A stretch of 64,000 bases of DNA from Arthrobacter sp. AFG7.2 (GTDB lineage: Bacteria > Actinomycetota > Actinomycetes > Actinomycetales > Micrococcaceae): contig NZ_PJMB01000009.1 in the NCBI RefSeq assembly GCF_002892835.1, positions 88,523 to 152,522 of the forward strand. Reading direction: 5' to 3'. Below, in pieces: positions 9,143 to 17,279 of this stretch. Position numbers and translations under genes: made by a program. Numbering within the stretch: position 1 is the first letter of the stretch; every line of letters begins with the position of its first letter. Below the pieces are notes generated by a model. That model was not told where the DNA came from and ran no database searches. It saw only the letters and a program-made list of their open reading frames with translations.

Positions 9143-9525
9143 GACTGTAGCCGGTGCATCGTCAGCCGGCTGCACTGGTTAATGGTCCGGAGGAAGGTGG
9201 CCGCCAGCTGGGGCAGGACCACCGCCACATCCGACTGGCGGGATTCGCTGCGGATTTCGCCTTCCAGGTCCATGGCCAGGCCTGCGAGCCGTTCGGCGCC
9301 CACCATCTGGCTGGAAGTCTTCAGGCTCAGGACCGCGTCCACTGACCCCTCCAGATCTCCCGTTGTCAGCGCCAGCCGCAGGCGTCCGATCCGGTGCGGC
9401 AGATATTCAATGAAGTTCCCCACGAAGACCTTGCAGTACCCGTCGTCCTCTTCCAGCTCCTCCCGCAGCCGGTCGAGAACCGACTGGTCAACCAAGGGCC
9501 GGGCGGCATCATTTGCGGCGCTCAT
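9115..9525 (-). CDS. HPt-domain-like protein lacking the phospho-histidine
   Basis: About 136 residues from the ATG at 9525, preceded by GAAAGGACC; an in-frame ATG further upstream has no ribosome-binding sequence. The fold pattern is that of a histidine phosphotransfer domain: a helical bundle with V-L-S-L-K-T-S-S-Q-M-V-G-A-E-R-L. Canonical HPt proteins have A-H-x-L-K-G-S-S-x-x-x-G-A; here the His position is Leu (codon CTG on the coding strand), while the following L-K and G-A are kept. It is therefore unlikely to carry phosphate. It is convergent with, and overlaps, the response-regulator gene. It could be a non-catalytic binding partner of the receiver domain. Confidence 0.65.
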   Translation of the reverse strand: MSAANDAARPLVDQSVLDRLREELEEDDGYCKVFVGNFIEYLPHRIGRLRLALTTGDLEGSVDAVLSLKTSSQMVGAERLAGLAMDLEGEIRSESRQSDVAVVLPQLAATFLRTINQCSRLTMHRLQSHCSPGARR

Positions 9526-9875
9526 GACGGTCCTTTCGGCGGGTGCAGTCCATTCCTGGAAGGGGGTGGCGGGGTGGGGCATTTGTTTCACTTCAGGTTA
9601 GGGGCGTTGCTTTGGCACGAGAGCTTTTGGCATGAGAATTGTGGGTTTCTTGATGAGACTGCGGGTTTACCCCTGACGCCTGGGCTGGTGGTTTTTGGGC
9701 ATCCAGTTCGCACGGTGATGAGCTGTTGCAGCACCGCCGGGTGCGTGGCTCCGGCTGCCGTGCCTTGAACCAATCCATCCTTCCGGGCAGCACTCAAGGA
9801 CTCAGGTGGCAATGCCAAAAGATTCGATCAAGATCCGGTAAAGGCAAACTTGCGGCGGAGCGAGCGGCGGAGTCT
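9526..9875. other. Gene-poor stretch between HPt-like gene and vsr
   Basis: About 350 bases with no convincing gene. The only structure I see is a tandem 12-base direct repeat, TTTGGCA(C/T)GAGA, at 9611-9622 and 9626-9637 (15-base period). It lies upstream of the HPt-like gene and could be a regulator site. No terminator or RNA gene is recognisable. Confidence 0.4.
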
Positions 9876-10304
9876 TCAGCCGCCAGTTTCCAGGAACTGC
9901 ACCAGCCCTGCCTCCAGCGCGGAACTGTCCTTAAGTTCGCATTCCCATAGCGTCAGCACCTGCCAGCCGTCCTCTTCGAGCAAGCGGCGCTGGCTTGCGT
10001 CCCGGTCGCGGGTCCGGCTGCGTTTGGCAGCCCAGAATTCGGCGTTGGCCTGGGGCGCGTGCTGGCCTGCCCGGCAGTCATGAAAGTGCCAGAAGCAGCC
10101 ATTGACAAAGATGACCTTTCGGCGGCCGGCGAACACCAGGTCAGGGTTGCCCGGCAGGCGGGTGCCGCCTGATTTCCCGTGCAGCCGGTAGCGGTATCCC
10201 TTCGCGTGGAGAAGCTTGCGCACCAGCAGTTCAGGCTTGGTGTTCTTGCCCCGGATCCGGGACATGTTCCAGCTCCGACGCTCAGGAGTGAGCTTGTCCG
10301 CCAT
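9876..10304 (-). CDS. vsr: Very short patch repair (Vsr) endonuclease
   Basis: A 142-residue Vsr-family mismatch endonuclease, which nicks DNA beside T:G mismatches formed by deamination of 5-methylcytosine. The N-terminal R-S-W-N-M-S-R-I-R-G-K-N-T-K-P-E block is diagnostic, with E25. The catalytic Asp lies in L-P-G-N-P-D-L-V-F (D55), and F-V-N-G-C-F-W-H-F-H-D-C gives the family's His and zinc-ligand Cys residues. Vsr genes are normally next to a cytosine-5 methyltransferase, but none is present in this window, so this copy is an orphan here. It may be chromosomal baggage from a lost restriction-modification system or serve a methylase elsewhere. Confidence 0.92.
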   Translation of the reverse strand: MADKLTPERRSWNMSRIRGKNTKPELLVRKLLHAKGYRYRLHGKSGGTRLPGNPDLVFAGRRKVIFVNGCFWHFHDCRAGQHAPQANAEFWAAKRSRTRDRDASQRRLLEEDGWQVLTLWECELKDSSALEAGLVQFLETGG

Positions 10305-10323
10305 ACCTTCAGTCTAGGAGCTC

Positions 10324-10758
10324 CTAGATCTCCCGCTCGGGCTGCTCGCCGAACTGGAAGTGGCGGCCGCTGACGGACGTCGGGTCAATCTCCACGTAGA
10401 AGTCCTTCAGTGTTGGCACCCAGGTTTTCAGCCCGAGCTTCTCCACTGCTTCCAGTTCTGCGGAGTTGCTGAGGACACGGGCTGTTCCACGAAGCACAAC
10501 AGACCATGCTTCCTCGGAGAGGATGCCGTCCGTTTCGAAGAGAACTGTGGCGTTGATGGTCAGCTGGGCCAGTTTGTTCCCCGGCGCAGTCCTCAGGTAG
10601 ATCTTCCGGTCAGCGGTCACGTAGTTGACCGGGAAGATATCCGGCTCACCGGCAACGGACACCACAAGCCGTCCGTGTTTGGTGCCTTCCAGGAGACGCC
10701 AGGACTGCTCATCATCGAGTTCCAGTACGGGTTGCCCATCTGCATGTTCAAACATCAT
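10324..10758 (-). CDS. Pyridoxamine 5'-phosphate oxidase-like flavin-binding protein
   Basis: A 144-residue single-domain protein of the PNPOx-like split-barrel fold. The pattern G-R-L-V-V-S-V-A-G-E-P-D-I-F-P-V-N-Y-V followed by I-Y-L-R-T-A-P-G-N-K matches the small actinobacterial FMN- or F420-binding members of this group rather than true pyridoxine oxidase. Two adjacent ATG codons (10758 and 10755) could serve as start. It lies 19 bases from vsr on the same strand and may be co-transcribed. The exact cofactor and substrate are not determinable from sequence alone. Confidence 0.85.
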   Translation of the reverse strand: MMFEHADGQPVLELDDEQSWRLLEGTKHGRLVVSVAGEPDIFPVNYVTADRKIYLRTAPGNKLAQLTINATVLFETDGILSEEAWSVVLRGTARVLSNSAELEAVEKLGLKTWVPTLKDFYVEIDPTSVSGRHFQFGEQPEREI

Positions 10759-10817
10759 GGCCCCATTCTTCTACCTATTGTAGAAATGCGCCAGTGCTTT
10801 GCGGACCTCGGATGCCG

Positions 10818-11099
10818 TCAACAGGCGCTGCCATGCCGTGAGCAGCTGGCCCACCAGGTGTGGGGAGAAACCTGGACCTTGAGGCGGCGTCCGCATGCGG
10901 TGCAGTAACGCGGCGGTTCCAGTTCCAAACGGGCCGCGCACGCCTGGTGGTCCGCCTTTTCCTTGTGGGCGCCGCACTCCAGAACATCCGACGGCGGCGG
11001 GCTCCCGCCGTCGGATGTTCCCTTCCGCTGCGGCGAGCCGCAGTGGCCGCAAAAGCTGCCGGTGGTTGGGCTTGTCGAGCCCGGGGAGAGGTTGGTCAC
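10818..11099 (-). CDS. bsaP: Biotin synthase auxiliary protein BsaP, enlarged
   Basis: A 93-residue Cys-rich protein whose GTG start overlaps the bioB stop (GTGA at 11096-11099), so it is translationally coupled to bioB. It has F-C-G-H-C-G near residue 17, a central Cys/His region, and a C-terminal block [16 protein letters not shown] with W-W-A-S-C-S-R-H-G. This matches the actinobacterial BsaP family, small Fe-S proteins needed for BioB activity in mycobacteria. Typical members are about 60-70 residues as I recall. The extra length here is a Gly/Ser/Pro linker (about residues 22-41), and part of it is encoded by a perfect 15-bp inverted repeat. Confidence 0.8.
   Translation of the reverse strand: MTNLSPGSTSPTTGSFCGHCGSPQRKGTSDGGSPPPSDVLECGAHKEKADHQACAARLELEPPRYCTACGRRLKVQVSPHTWWASCSRHGSAC
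10983..11019 (-). repeat. Perfect 15-bp inverted repeat inside bsaP
   Basis: Arms at 10983-10997 and 11005-11019 are exact reverse complements (AACATCCGACGGCGG and its complement) around a 7-base loop. The repeat lies within the extra linker of bsaP and stays in frame. It could form a strong mRNA hairpin in the coding region. Confidence 0.85.
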
Positions 11100-12112
11100 A
11101 GGGTCTTCTGGAGTTCCTTGATGGGCATGTTCAGGTCCACCAGGAGGTTGAGGTCTGCGGCCGCGGGCCGGCCCAGGGTGGTGAGGTAATTTCCGACGAT
11201 GACGGCATTGATGCCGCCCAGGAGCCCCTCGCGCGTGCCCAGGTCGCCAAGGGTAAGCTCGCGACCGCCGGCGTAACGCAGGACGGTCCGGGGCATCGCC
11301 AACCGGAACGCTGCGATGGCCCGGAGGGCGTCCTTGCCGTCCATAATCTGCTGGTTTTCGAGCGGTGTTCCAGGGCGGGGATTTAGGAAGTTCAGCGGCA
11401 CCTCGTGGGGTTCCAGCGCGGCGAGCTGGGCCGCGAGCTCGGCCCGCTGCTCCAGTGTCTCGCCCATCCCGATCAATGCCCCGCAGCACAGTTCCATCCC
11501 CGCCTCCTTGACCATGGCGCAGGTTTCCAGCCGCTCCTCGTAGGTGTGCGTGGTGACCACCTCCGGAAAGTAACTGCGCGCAGTTTCCATGTTGTGGTTG
11601 TAGCGGTGGACACCCCAGCCCGCCAGCTGGTCCACCTGCCGCTGGGTGAGCATGCCCAGCGAGCAGGCGATGTTGATGTCCACTTCCTCGTTGATCCGGT
11701 CAATGGCGAATTTGATCTGGTTCATAAGTTTGATGTCAGGCCCCCGCACGGCAGCCACAATGCAGAACTCGGTGGCACCGGTTGCCGCGGTTTCCTTGGC
11801 CGCCTTCACCAGCTCCGGGATGTTCAGCCAGACGCCACGGACGGGGGAGTCGAACAGGCCTGACTGGCTGCAGAAGTGGCAGTCCTCGGGGCAGCCGCCG
11901 GTCTTGATGGAGATGATGCCTTCCACCTCCACGGCCTCACCGCAGTGCTTGAGGCGGACCTGATGTGCAAGATCCAGTGCGGCGGGGACGGCGCTGTCCG
12001 GAAGGCGCAGGACTTCCACCAGCTGCGCTTCCGAGAGGCCGGTACCGTGCTCCAGCACCTGATGCCGGGCGGTTGTCAGGATGGGGTATTCCTCGATCTC
12101 CGGGTTTGTCAT
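11096..12112 (-). CDS. bioB: Biotin synthase
   Basis: A radical-SAM enzyme of about 338 residues that inserts sulfur into dethiobiotin, the last step of biotin synthesis. The radical-SAM cluster motif C-x3-C-x2-C is G-C-P-E-D-C-H-F-C (C74, C78, C81). Other family blocks are present: Y-N-H-N-M-E-T, G-M-G-E-T, and [11 protein letters not shown] place the start at the ATG at 12112, which has AAAGGACC seven bases upstream; an upstream in-frame extension to 12166 has no such signal. It is followed by bsaP and is divergent from an NCS1 permease. No other biotin genes are in the window, so it may depend on bioF/A/D elsewhere. Confidence 0.95.
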   Translation of the reverse strand: MTNPEIEEYPILTTARHQVLEHGTGLSEAQLVEVLRLPDSAVPAALDLAHQVRLKHCGEAVEVEGIISIKTGGCPEDCHFCSQSGLFDSPVRGVWLNIPELVKAAKETAATGATEFCIVAAVRGPDIKLMNQIKFAIDRINEEVDINIACSLGMLTQRQVDQLAGWGVHRYNHNMETARSYFPEVVTTHTYEERLETCAMVKEAGMELCCGALIGMGETLEQRAELAAQLAALEPHEVPLNFLNPRPGTPLENQQIMDGKDALRAIAAFRLAMPRTVLRYAGGRELTLGDLGTREGLLGGINAVIVGNYLTTLGRPAAADLNLLVDLNMPIKELQKTL

Positions 12113-12218
12113 TGTGGTCCTTTTCGTCGGCTGGTTTCTCCTCCTGACGGTAATTCCAGGAATCATTGAGTTTTTTGTGGATAAGGAACAAGGCTTTATG
12201 GCCCGCTTTGTTTACGCA

Positions 12219-12239
12219 GGTGGTTAAGCATTAACCACC
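12219..12239. promoter_or_regulatory. 21-bp palindrome between bioB and NCS1 permease genes
   Basis: GGTGGTTAA and TTAACCACC are perfect inverted arms separated by GCA, in the 211-base divergent intergenic region. Size and symmetry are those of a dimeric repressor operator. Position suggests control of bioB-bsaP, the permease or both; the regulator is not identified. Confidence 0.55.
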
Positions 12240-12323
12240 CTGAAACATGCCGGTGACGGCCCTGTCGAATCCGTTGGATAGCGTCGCTTCGAACCCCTTC
12301 AGGAAACGAAAGCGACTGCACCT

Positions 12324-14051
12324 ATGAGCAACGATAAAGAGACAACCCAACTGCTGGAACCGCCGGCACAACCTGGCGCCGCCGTCGTCGGAAACTCTCC
12401 GGGGGCCACGACGGCAGGCAATGCTGCTGCGCTGAACGCCACCAAGGAAAGCCTGGAGGATTACACGCTCCGGTTTGCGCCGCGTTCCTACCGGAAGTGG
12501 AGCGCCGGGGTGGTGGCTACCAGTGCGCTGGGCGGAATCGCCTACCTGGCGGACTTTTCCATCGGCGCCAATATCGGGATCGCCTACGGTACGGTCAACG
12601 CAATTTTCGGGATCCTGGTGGCGGCGGTCATCATCTTCGCCACAGGATTCCCGCTGGCCTACTACGCGGCCCGCTACAACATCGACCTGGACCTCATTAC
12701 CCGCGGCTCCGGCTTCGGCTACTACGGGTCAGTAGTCACCAACGTCATCTTCGCGACGTTCACCTTCATCTTTTTCGCGCTGGAAGGCTCCATCATGGCG
12801 CAGGGCCTGGAGGTCGGCCTTGGCATCCCGCAGTGGCTGGGATACGCCGCGTCCACCGTGATCATCATCCCGCTGGTCATCTACGGAATGAACACCCTGG
12901 CCAAGTTGCAGGTGTGGACCACCCCGCTGTGGCTGCTCCTGATGGTGGTGCCGGTGGGATACCTGCTGATCTCGCACCCGGAGAGTATCAACACCTTCTT
13001 CGCGTACACGGGGGAGTCAGGCGACGGCGGCCCGAACCTTGCGTCTGTCATGCTGGCTGCCGGCGTCTGCCTGTCCCTGATGGCACAGATCGCCGAGCAG
13101 ATCGACTACCTTCGCTTCATGCCGCCGCGCACCGAGGCCAACAAGGGTGCGTGGTGGAGGGCAGTGATCCTGGCCGGACCGGGGTGGGTAATTTTCGGGG
13201 CGATCAAGCAGATCGTGGGCCTGTTCATCGCCATCTACCTGATTGCCACCCTTGATCCTGCCGCTTCTGCTACCGCCAATGAGCCGGTGCACCAGTTCCT
13301 GGGTGTCTACCGGGAAATGATGCCGGCGTGGCTGGCCATGACGCTCGCAGTGGTCCTGGTGGTCATTTCGCAGATCAAGATCAACGTCACCAACGCCTAT
13401 TCTGGCTCGCTGGCGTGGACTAACAGCTTCACCCGCATCACCAAGACCTACCCTGGACGCATGGTATTCGTGGTGGTCAACCTGGCCATCGCCCTGGTCC
13501 TGATGGAAGCCAACATGTTCGACTTCCTCAACACCATTCTTGGCTTCTACGCCAACTGCGCCATGGCCTGGGTGGTCACGGTGGCGTCCGATATCGCCAT
13601 CAACAAGTACCTGCTGAAGATCTCTCCCAAGGTGCCCGAGTTCCGCCGAGGCATGCTGTTCGCCGTGAATCCGGTGGGGTTTGTGTCGATGCTGGTGTCT
13701 GCGGGAATCTCTATCGCCGTGTTCTTTGGTGCTTTCGGTTCCGCGATTCAGCCGTTCTCGCCGATCTTCGCCGTAGGCCTGGCGCTGGTCCTTCCGCCGG
13801 TGCTGGCGCTGGCAACCCGCGGCCGGTACTACCTCCGCAGGACCGACGACGGTATCGATCTTCCGATGTTCGACGCCGATGGGAACCCGAGCGACGCGAA
13901 GCTCCTGTGCCACGTGACCGGCATTGAGTTCGAGCGTCCGGACATGGTCCGTTCCGCCAAGGACGCTCCCGACGGCGGACCGCAGTACGTTTCGTCCCTC
14001 GCCTTGTCGACGGATAAGACAGGGGAGCTGGTGCTGCCACCTCAAAAGTAG
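12324..14051 (+). CDS. NCS1-family permease (purine/cytosine/vitamin type)
   Basis: A 575-residue transporter with about 12 hydrophobic segments and the N-terminal block L-R-F-A-P-R-S-Y-R-K-W-S, typical of the purine-cytosine permease (NCS1, FcyB-like) family. The first TM region has a Gly-rich G-G-I-A-Y-L-A-D. The hydrophilic C-terminus of about 90 residues is longer than in most bacterial members. It starts at an ATG after a divergent promoter region shared with bioB, which contains a 21-bp palindrome. Family members take up cytosine, purines, hydantoins, thiamine or pyridoxine precursors. The bioB neighbour makes a biotin precursor conceivable, but that is speculation. Confidence 0.82.
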   Translation: MSNDKETTQLLEPPAQPGAAVVGNSPGATTAGNAAALNATKESLEDYTLRFAPRSYRKWSAGVVATSALGGIAYLADFSIGANIGIAYGTVNAIFGILVAAVIIFATGFPLAYYAARYNIDLDLITRGSGFGYYGSVVTNVIFATFTFIFFALEGSIMAQGLEVGLGIPQWLGYAASTVIIIPLVIYGMNTLAKLQVWTTPLWLLLMVVPVGYLLISHPESINTFFAYTGESGDGGPNLASVMLAAGVCLSLMAQIAEQIDYLRFMPPRTEANKGAWWRAVILAGPGWVIFGAIKQIVGLFIAIYLIATLDPAASATANEPVHQFLGVYREMMPAWLAMTLAVVLVVISQIKINVTNAYSGSLAWTNSFTRITKTYPGRMVFVVVNLAIALVLMEANMFDFLNTILGFYANCAMAWVVTVASDIAINKYLLKISPKVPEFRRGMLFAVNPVGFVSMLVSAGISIAVFFGAFGSAIQPFSPIFAVGLALVLPPVLALATRGRYYLRRTDDGIDLPMFDADGNPSDAKLLCHVTGIEFERPDMVRSAKDAPDGGPQYVSSLALSTDKTGELVLPPQK

Positions 14052-14083
14052 TTCTTGTATTCATTGCTCCAGATGGTGCAAAG

Positions 14084-14115
14084 GGAAAGCCGGTGCGTTT
14101 ATGCGCCGGCTTTCC
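14084..14115 (+). terminator. Rho-independent-type stem-loop after the permease gene
   Basis: GGAAAGCCGG (14084-14093) pairs perfectly with CCGGCTTTCC (14106-14115), followed by TTATGACTTTT. It lies 33 bases after the permease stop. Confidence 0.7.
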
Positions 14116-14262
14116 TTATGACTTTTCCCGGGACAGATATTGGTGGTACAACCAGGGGCAAGGTGGCTGTGGATAAGTCTTATCGCTAAAATGTGACCTG
14201 GGCTACCCTTAAGGCACTGTCCGGAGTAAGCCGTCTTGAAACTATTGGGGGATTAGCGGCCC

Positions 14263-14916
14263 ATGGCATCACACAACGCTTCTACGTCCTGGAGAACGCG
14301 GTCCGGTATTGCTGCTGCCGTTGTTGCAGCAGCCCTGATGCTTGCCGGTTGTGCGGGCGGAGCGCCGGCAGATCCGGGACCGGCATCGTCCACGCCTACC
14401 GGGTCACCGACCTCCAGCCCCTCGGCCACCCCAACGCCGACACCCAGCGCCGTGTACAAGCCGGCAGACGCGTCCGGCCCAGCCCAAAACGTCCCCGTAC
14501 CGGTGCTGCCCGAGGTGGCGAAGACGGAGTCGAAGGAGGGGGCAGAAGCTTTTACGAAATACTGGTTTTCAGTTCTGAGCTATGCCTACGAGACCGGGGA
14601 CACTGCTGAACTATCGAAGCTTGCTACGCCTGATTGTTCTTTTTGTCGAGGGCTTGTTGACGATATCGAAGCTGCTTGGGCTGACGGCAAATGGGTAGCC
14701 GGCGGCAAAATAGAAATTCCTGCTGCAACTGCGAAGCCTTCCAGTGACGGCTCTACACAGGTGATTCTGCAAGTACTGCAGAAAGAGCTTGTCATTCATA
14801 ACCGTGACGGAAGCCCGTATCAAGATAAGACAGCTGCAACCAACACGGGAAGTGTCGCGATAGTGAAGTTCGTTGATCCAGGATGGGTAGTCGGCGACCT
14901 AGGATTGATCCGTTAG
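14263..14916 (+). CDS. DUF6318-family lipoprotein
   Basis: A 217-residue exported lipoprotein. A signal peptide with a hydrophobic core ends in the lipobox L-A-G-C (C30). A Pro/Thr/Ser-rich linker (about residues 35-65) follows, then a globular domain containing Y-W-F-S-V-L-S-Y-A-Y-E-T-G-D and a C-S-F-C pair. This matches the actinobacterial DUF6318 family, of unknown function, found on the outer face of the membrane. It ends 2 bases before the next gene's preferred ATG, so the two are probably co-expressed. The fold may resemble NTF2-like domains, but I cannot confirm that. Confidence 0.8.
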   Translation: MASHNASTSWRTRSGIAAAVVAAALMLAGCAGGAPADPGPASSTPTGSPTSSPSATPTPTPSAVYKPADASGPAQNVPVPVLPEVAKTESKEGAEAFTKYWFSVLSYAYETGDTAELSKLATPDCSFCRGLVDDIEAAWADGKWVAGGKIEIPAATAKPSSDGSTQVILQVLQKELVIHNRDGSPYQDKTAATNTGSVAIVKFVDPGWVVGDLGLIR

Positions 14917-14918
14917 CG

Positions 14919-15860
14919 ATGGGTTACATAGGCAAGGTCCTTGCATTCCTCGCCTGCTGCACGGTGCTTTTGACGACGTCTTTCGTTGCTGCCACTGCCG
15001 AAGAGGGACCAGACCCGAAGCCAAAGATTGGCGGGGGTTTTATAGACACGGGGCTTCGAATGGGAGCTGACAAGTGGGTACCTCACCCCGACACCGGCGA
15101 GTTTAGTCGTGCGGATCCAGGCGCCGTTAATACCGATCCCAACGAGTACAAATACGAGCTCCAGTGCCACCTGGGCGGGGGAGACTTCGATACCCCGTGC
15201 CTGGCCAGGCAGATCGAGTGCAAGGACGGGCCTGATGGTGAAGAAGGCATCCCCGTCACCTGGCTCTCGAGACCAAGGGGCGTGCCGGGCGCTGTATGGG
15301 CTCATCACTCCGGACCCACATGTTTGTACGATGCAAAGCCGGAGGACTTGCTGCCCCGGATCGCCGCGGACATTCAGCGGCAGTTCGAGAGCCTGCCGGT
15401 GAGCGCTGGAACTGTTGTGGCCCAGCCCAGCCCGCACACGTTGAGGGGTGCCGAAACCAACTTCTATGCCGAGGCCGCAGAACAGCAATTCGATGTCACC
15501 ATGTTCGGGCAGCAGGTCCACATCGTCGCCACCCCCGTCCAGTACACATGGAATTACGGTGACGGGACCGTGTTCGGTCCACAGCCTTCGATGGGCGGGC
15601 CGCTCCCGCAGGACCGCTGGGGCGAGGAGACCCGGACAAGCCATGCCTATGGTGCCACGGGTGACTTCCAGGTGGTCCTGACAACCACCTTCCAGGGAAC
15701 GTACTCGGTCAACGCCGGGCCTCCCTTGCCCATCCCGGGCCAAGGCCAGTTCAGCGCTCCTCCGCAAACCATCAGCGTGTGGCGCTCACTCACCCGCAAC
15801 TACGCCGACGACTGCAACGCCAACCCCCAAGGCCAGGGCTGCCCCGGCGCCCCGAGGTGA
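14919..15860 (+). CDS. Secreted PKD-domain-like protein of unknown function
   Basis: A 313-residue protein from the ATG at 14919; an in-frame ATG at 14883 inside the upstream gene would add 12 residues that weaken the signal peptide. The N-terminus has a signal sequence (F-L-A-C-C-T-V-L-L-T-T-S-F-V-A-A-T-A). The C-terminal half contains Y-T-W-N-Y-G-D-G-T followed later by S-H-A-Y-G-A-T-G-D-F-Q-V, the hallmark of a PKD/Ig-like fold. Four Cys in the middle and two near the C-terminus could form disulfides. It is probably a cell-surface partner of the preceding DUF6318 lipoprotein. No catalytic motif is visible. Confidence 0.7.
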   Translation: MGYIGKVLAFLACCTVLLTTSFVAATAEEGPDPKPKIGGGFIDTGLRMGADKWVPHPDTGEFSRADPGAVNTDPNEYKYELQCHLGGGDFDTPCLARQIECKDGPDGEEGIPVTWLSRPRGVPGAVWAHHSGPTCLYDAKPEDLLPRIAADIQRQFESLPVSAGTVVAQPSPHTLRGAETNFYAEAAEQQFDVTMFGQQVHIVATPVQYTWNYGDGTVFGPQPSMGGPLPQDRWGEETRTSHAYGATGDFQVVLTTTFQGTYSVNAGPPLPIPGQGQFSAPPQTISVWRSLTRNYADDCNANPQGQGCPGAPR

Positions 15861-15986
15861 TCCCTGCTCCACAGGGCCGGAAAGTGTCGTCCCACGTGCT
15901 GTGATCCGTGTCGCAAGCAGGAATAGTTGCACATGGATCCCGGTTAGCCAAGGCAAGACGTCTTCAGCCTTCGAAAGGAACCGCGC

Positions 15987-17057
15987 ATGCTGTTTTCCCC
16001 CCTCACCCTCGGCGAACTTGAGCTTCCCAACCGCTTGGTCATGGCGCCTTTGACGAGGCTCCGCGCAGGCGAAGCAGGGGTTCCCGGTCCACTCCTCGCC
16101 GAGCACTACCGCCAGCGCGCATCCCTTGGCCTCATCGTCAGTGAAGGAACGTACCCCGCGCCCGCCGGCCGCTCCTACCCCGGCCAGCCCGGCATCGTCA
16201 CAGAGGAACAGGTGGCCGGCTGGAAGAAGGTCACCGACGCCGTCCACAATGAAGGCGGCCGGATGTTCGCCCAGATCATGCACGGCGGGCGCGTCTCGCA
16301 CCCGGACATCACCGGCGGCCTGCCGCTGGTGGCCCCCAGCGCCGTCGCCATTGAAGGCGTGGTCCGCACTCCCGAAGGAAAGCAGCCGTACCCGGTGCCC
16401 CATGCGCTCACCACGGACGAGCTGCCCATGGTCATCCAGGAATTCGTGAACGCGTCGCTGAACGCCATCGAGGCCGGCTTCGACGGCGTCGAACTGCACT
16501 CCGCCAACGGCTATCTGCTGCACGAATTCCTGGCCCCGAACTCGAACGTCCGCGACGACAGCTACGGCGGCTCGCCCGAGAACCGTGCCCGGTTTGTCAT
16601 CGAGACCGTCAACGCGGTGGTGGCCGCCGTGGGCGCCAACCGTGTTGGCATCCGCATTTCGCCGGAACACAACGTGCAGGGCATCGCCGAAACCGACGCC
16701 GCTGACGTCAGGGCCACCTACGAGGTGCTTGTGGACAGCATCGCCCCGCTCAACCTTGCCTACCTGAGCATCCTGCATCACGAGCCCGCGGGTGAACTTG
16801 TCCAGGATCTCCGCGTCCGTTTCGGCGGAACCTTCCTGGTCAATACCGGCTTTGGCGTCATCACGACCCGCGACGAAGCTGCCGCCCTGGTAGCAGACGG
16901 ACATGCCGACGCTGTCGTCGTCGGCCGCCCGGCGATCGCTAACCCGGACCTTGCCCGGCGGTGGAAGGAAAGCCTTCCGCTGAATGAACCGGACCCAACC
17001 ACGTTCTACGCAGACGGCGCCGAAGGCTACACGGACTACCCCGCCTACCAGAACTAG
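15987..17057 (+). CDS. Old-yellow-enzyme-family alkene reductase
   Basis: A 356-residue FMN-dependent NAD(P)H oxidoreductase with the OYE TIM barrel. It starts with L-F-S-P-L-x-L-G-E-L-E-L-P-N-R, and the FMN and substrate region Q-I-M-H-G-G-R-V-S-H follows. The C-terminal blocks N-G-Y-L-L-H-E-F-L-A-P-N-S-N and D-x-Y-G-G-S-x-E-N-R-A-R are diagnostic. Similar enzymes (NemA, XenA/B, OPR) reduce activated alkenes, nitroesters and quinones. AAAGGAA precedes the ATG. It is transcribed alone and followed by a strong stem-loop. The physiological substrate is unknown. Confidence 0.92.
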   Translation: MLFSPLTLGELELPNRLVMAPLTRLRAGEAGVPGPLLAEHYRQRASLGLIVSEGTYPAPAGRSYPGQPGIVTEEQVAGWKKVTDAVHNEGGRMFAQIMHGGRVSHPDITGGLPLVAPSAVAIEGVVRTPEGKQPYPVPHALTTDELPMVIQEFVNASLNAIEAGFDGVELHSANGYLLHEFLAPNSNVRDDSYGGSPENRARFVIETVNAVVAAVGANRVGIRISPEHNVQGIAETDAADVRATYEVLVDSIAPLNLAYLSILHHEPAGELVQDLRVRFGGTFLVNTGFGVITTRDEAAALVADGHADAVVVGRPAIANPDLARRWKESLPLNEPDPTTFYADGAEGYTDYPAYQN

Positions 17058-17075
17058 GCAGGACGCCTTAAACGA

Positions 17076-17107
17076 CGACGGCGGCACCCGCTTGGGTGCC
17101 GCCGTCG
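17076..17107 (+). terminator. 14-bp perfect stem-loop after the reductase gene
   Basis: CGACGGCGGCACCC and its exact complement enclose a GCTT loop, 19 bases after the stop. There is no T-tract, but the stem is strong and could serve both directions. Confidence 0.65.
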
Positions 17108-17279
17108 CTGGCTGCGCGGTGTGCTGTCCCGGCAGCTGGCACCGATGGCCATCCGACGGCCTTCGGCTCACGGTTTGGAAATTTGGCCCGCCGGGTCCTG
17201 CGGGATGCCGGCGGTGATCAGATGGTACTCCCATCAAATGGACTTTTACCAGACCCTGATCCGCGGCAACCGCGGATTG

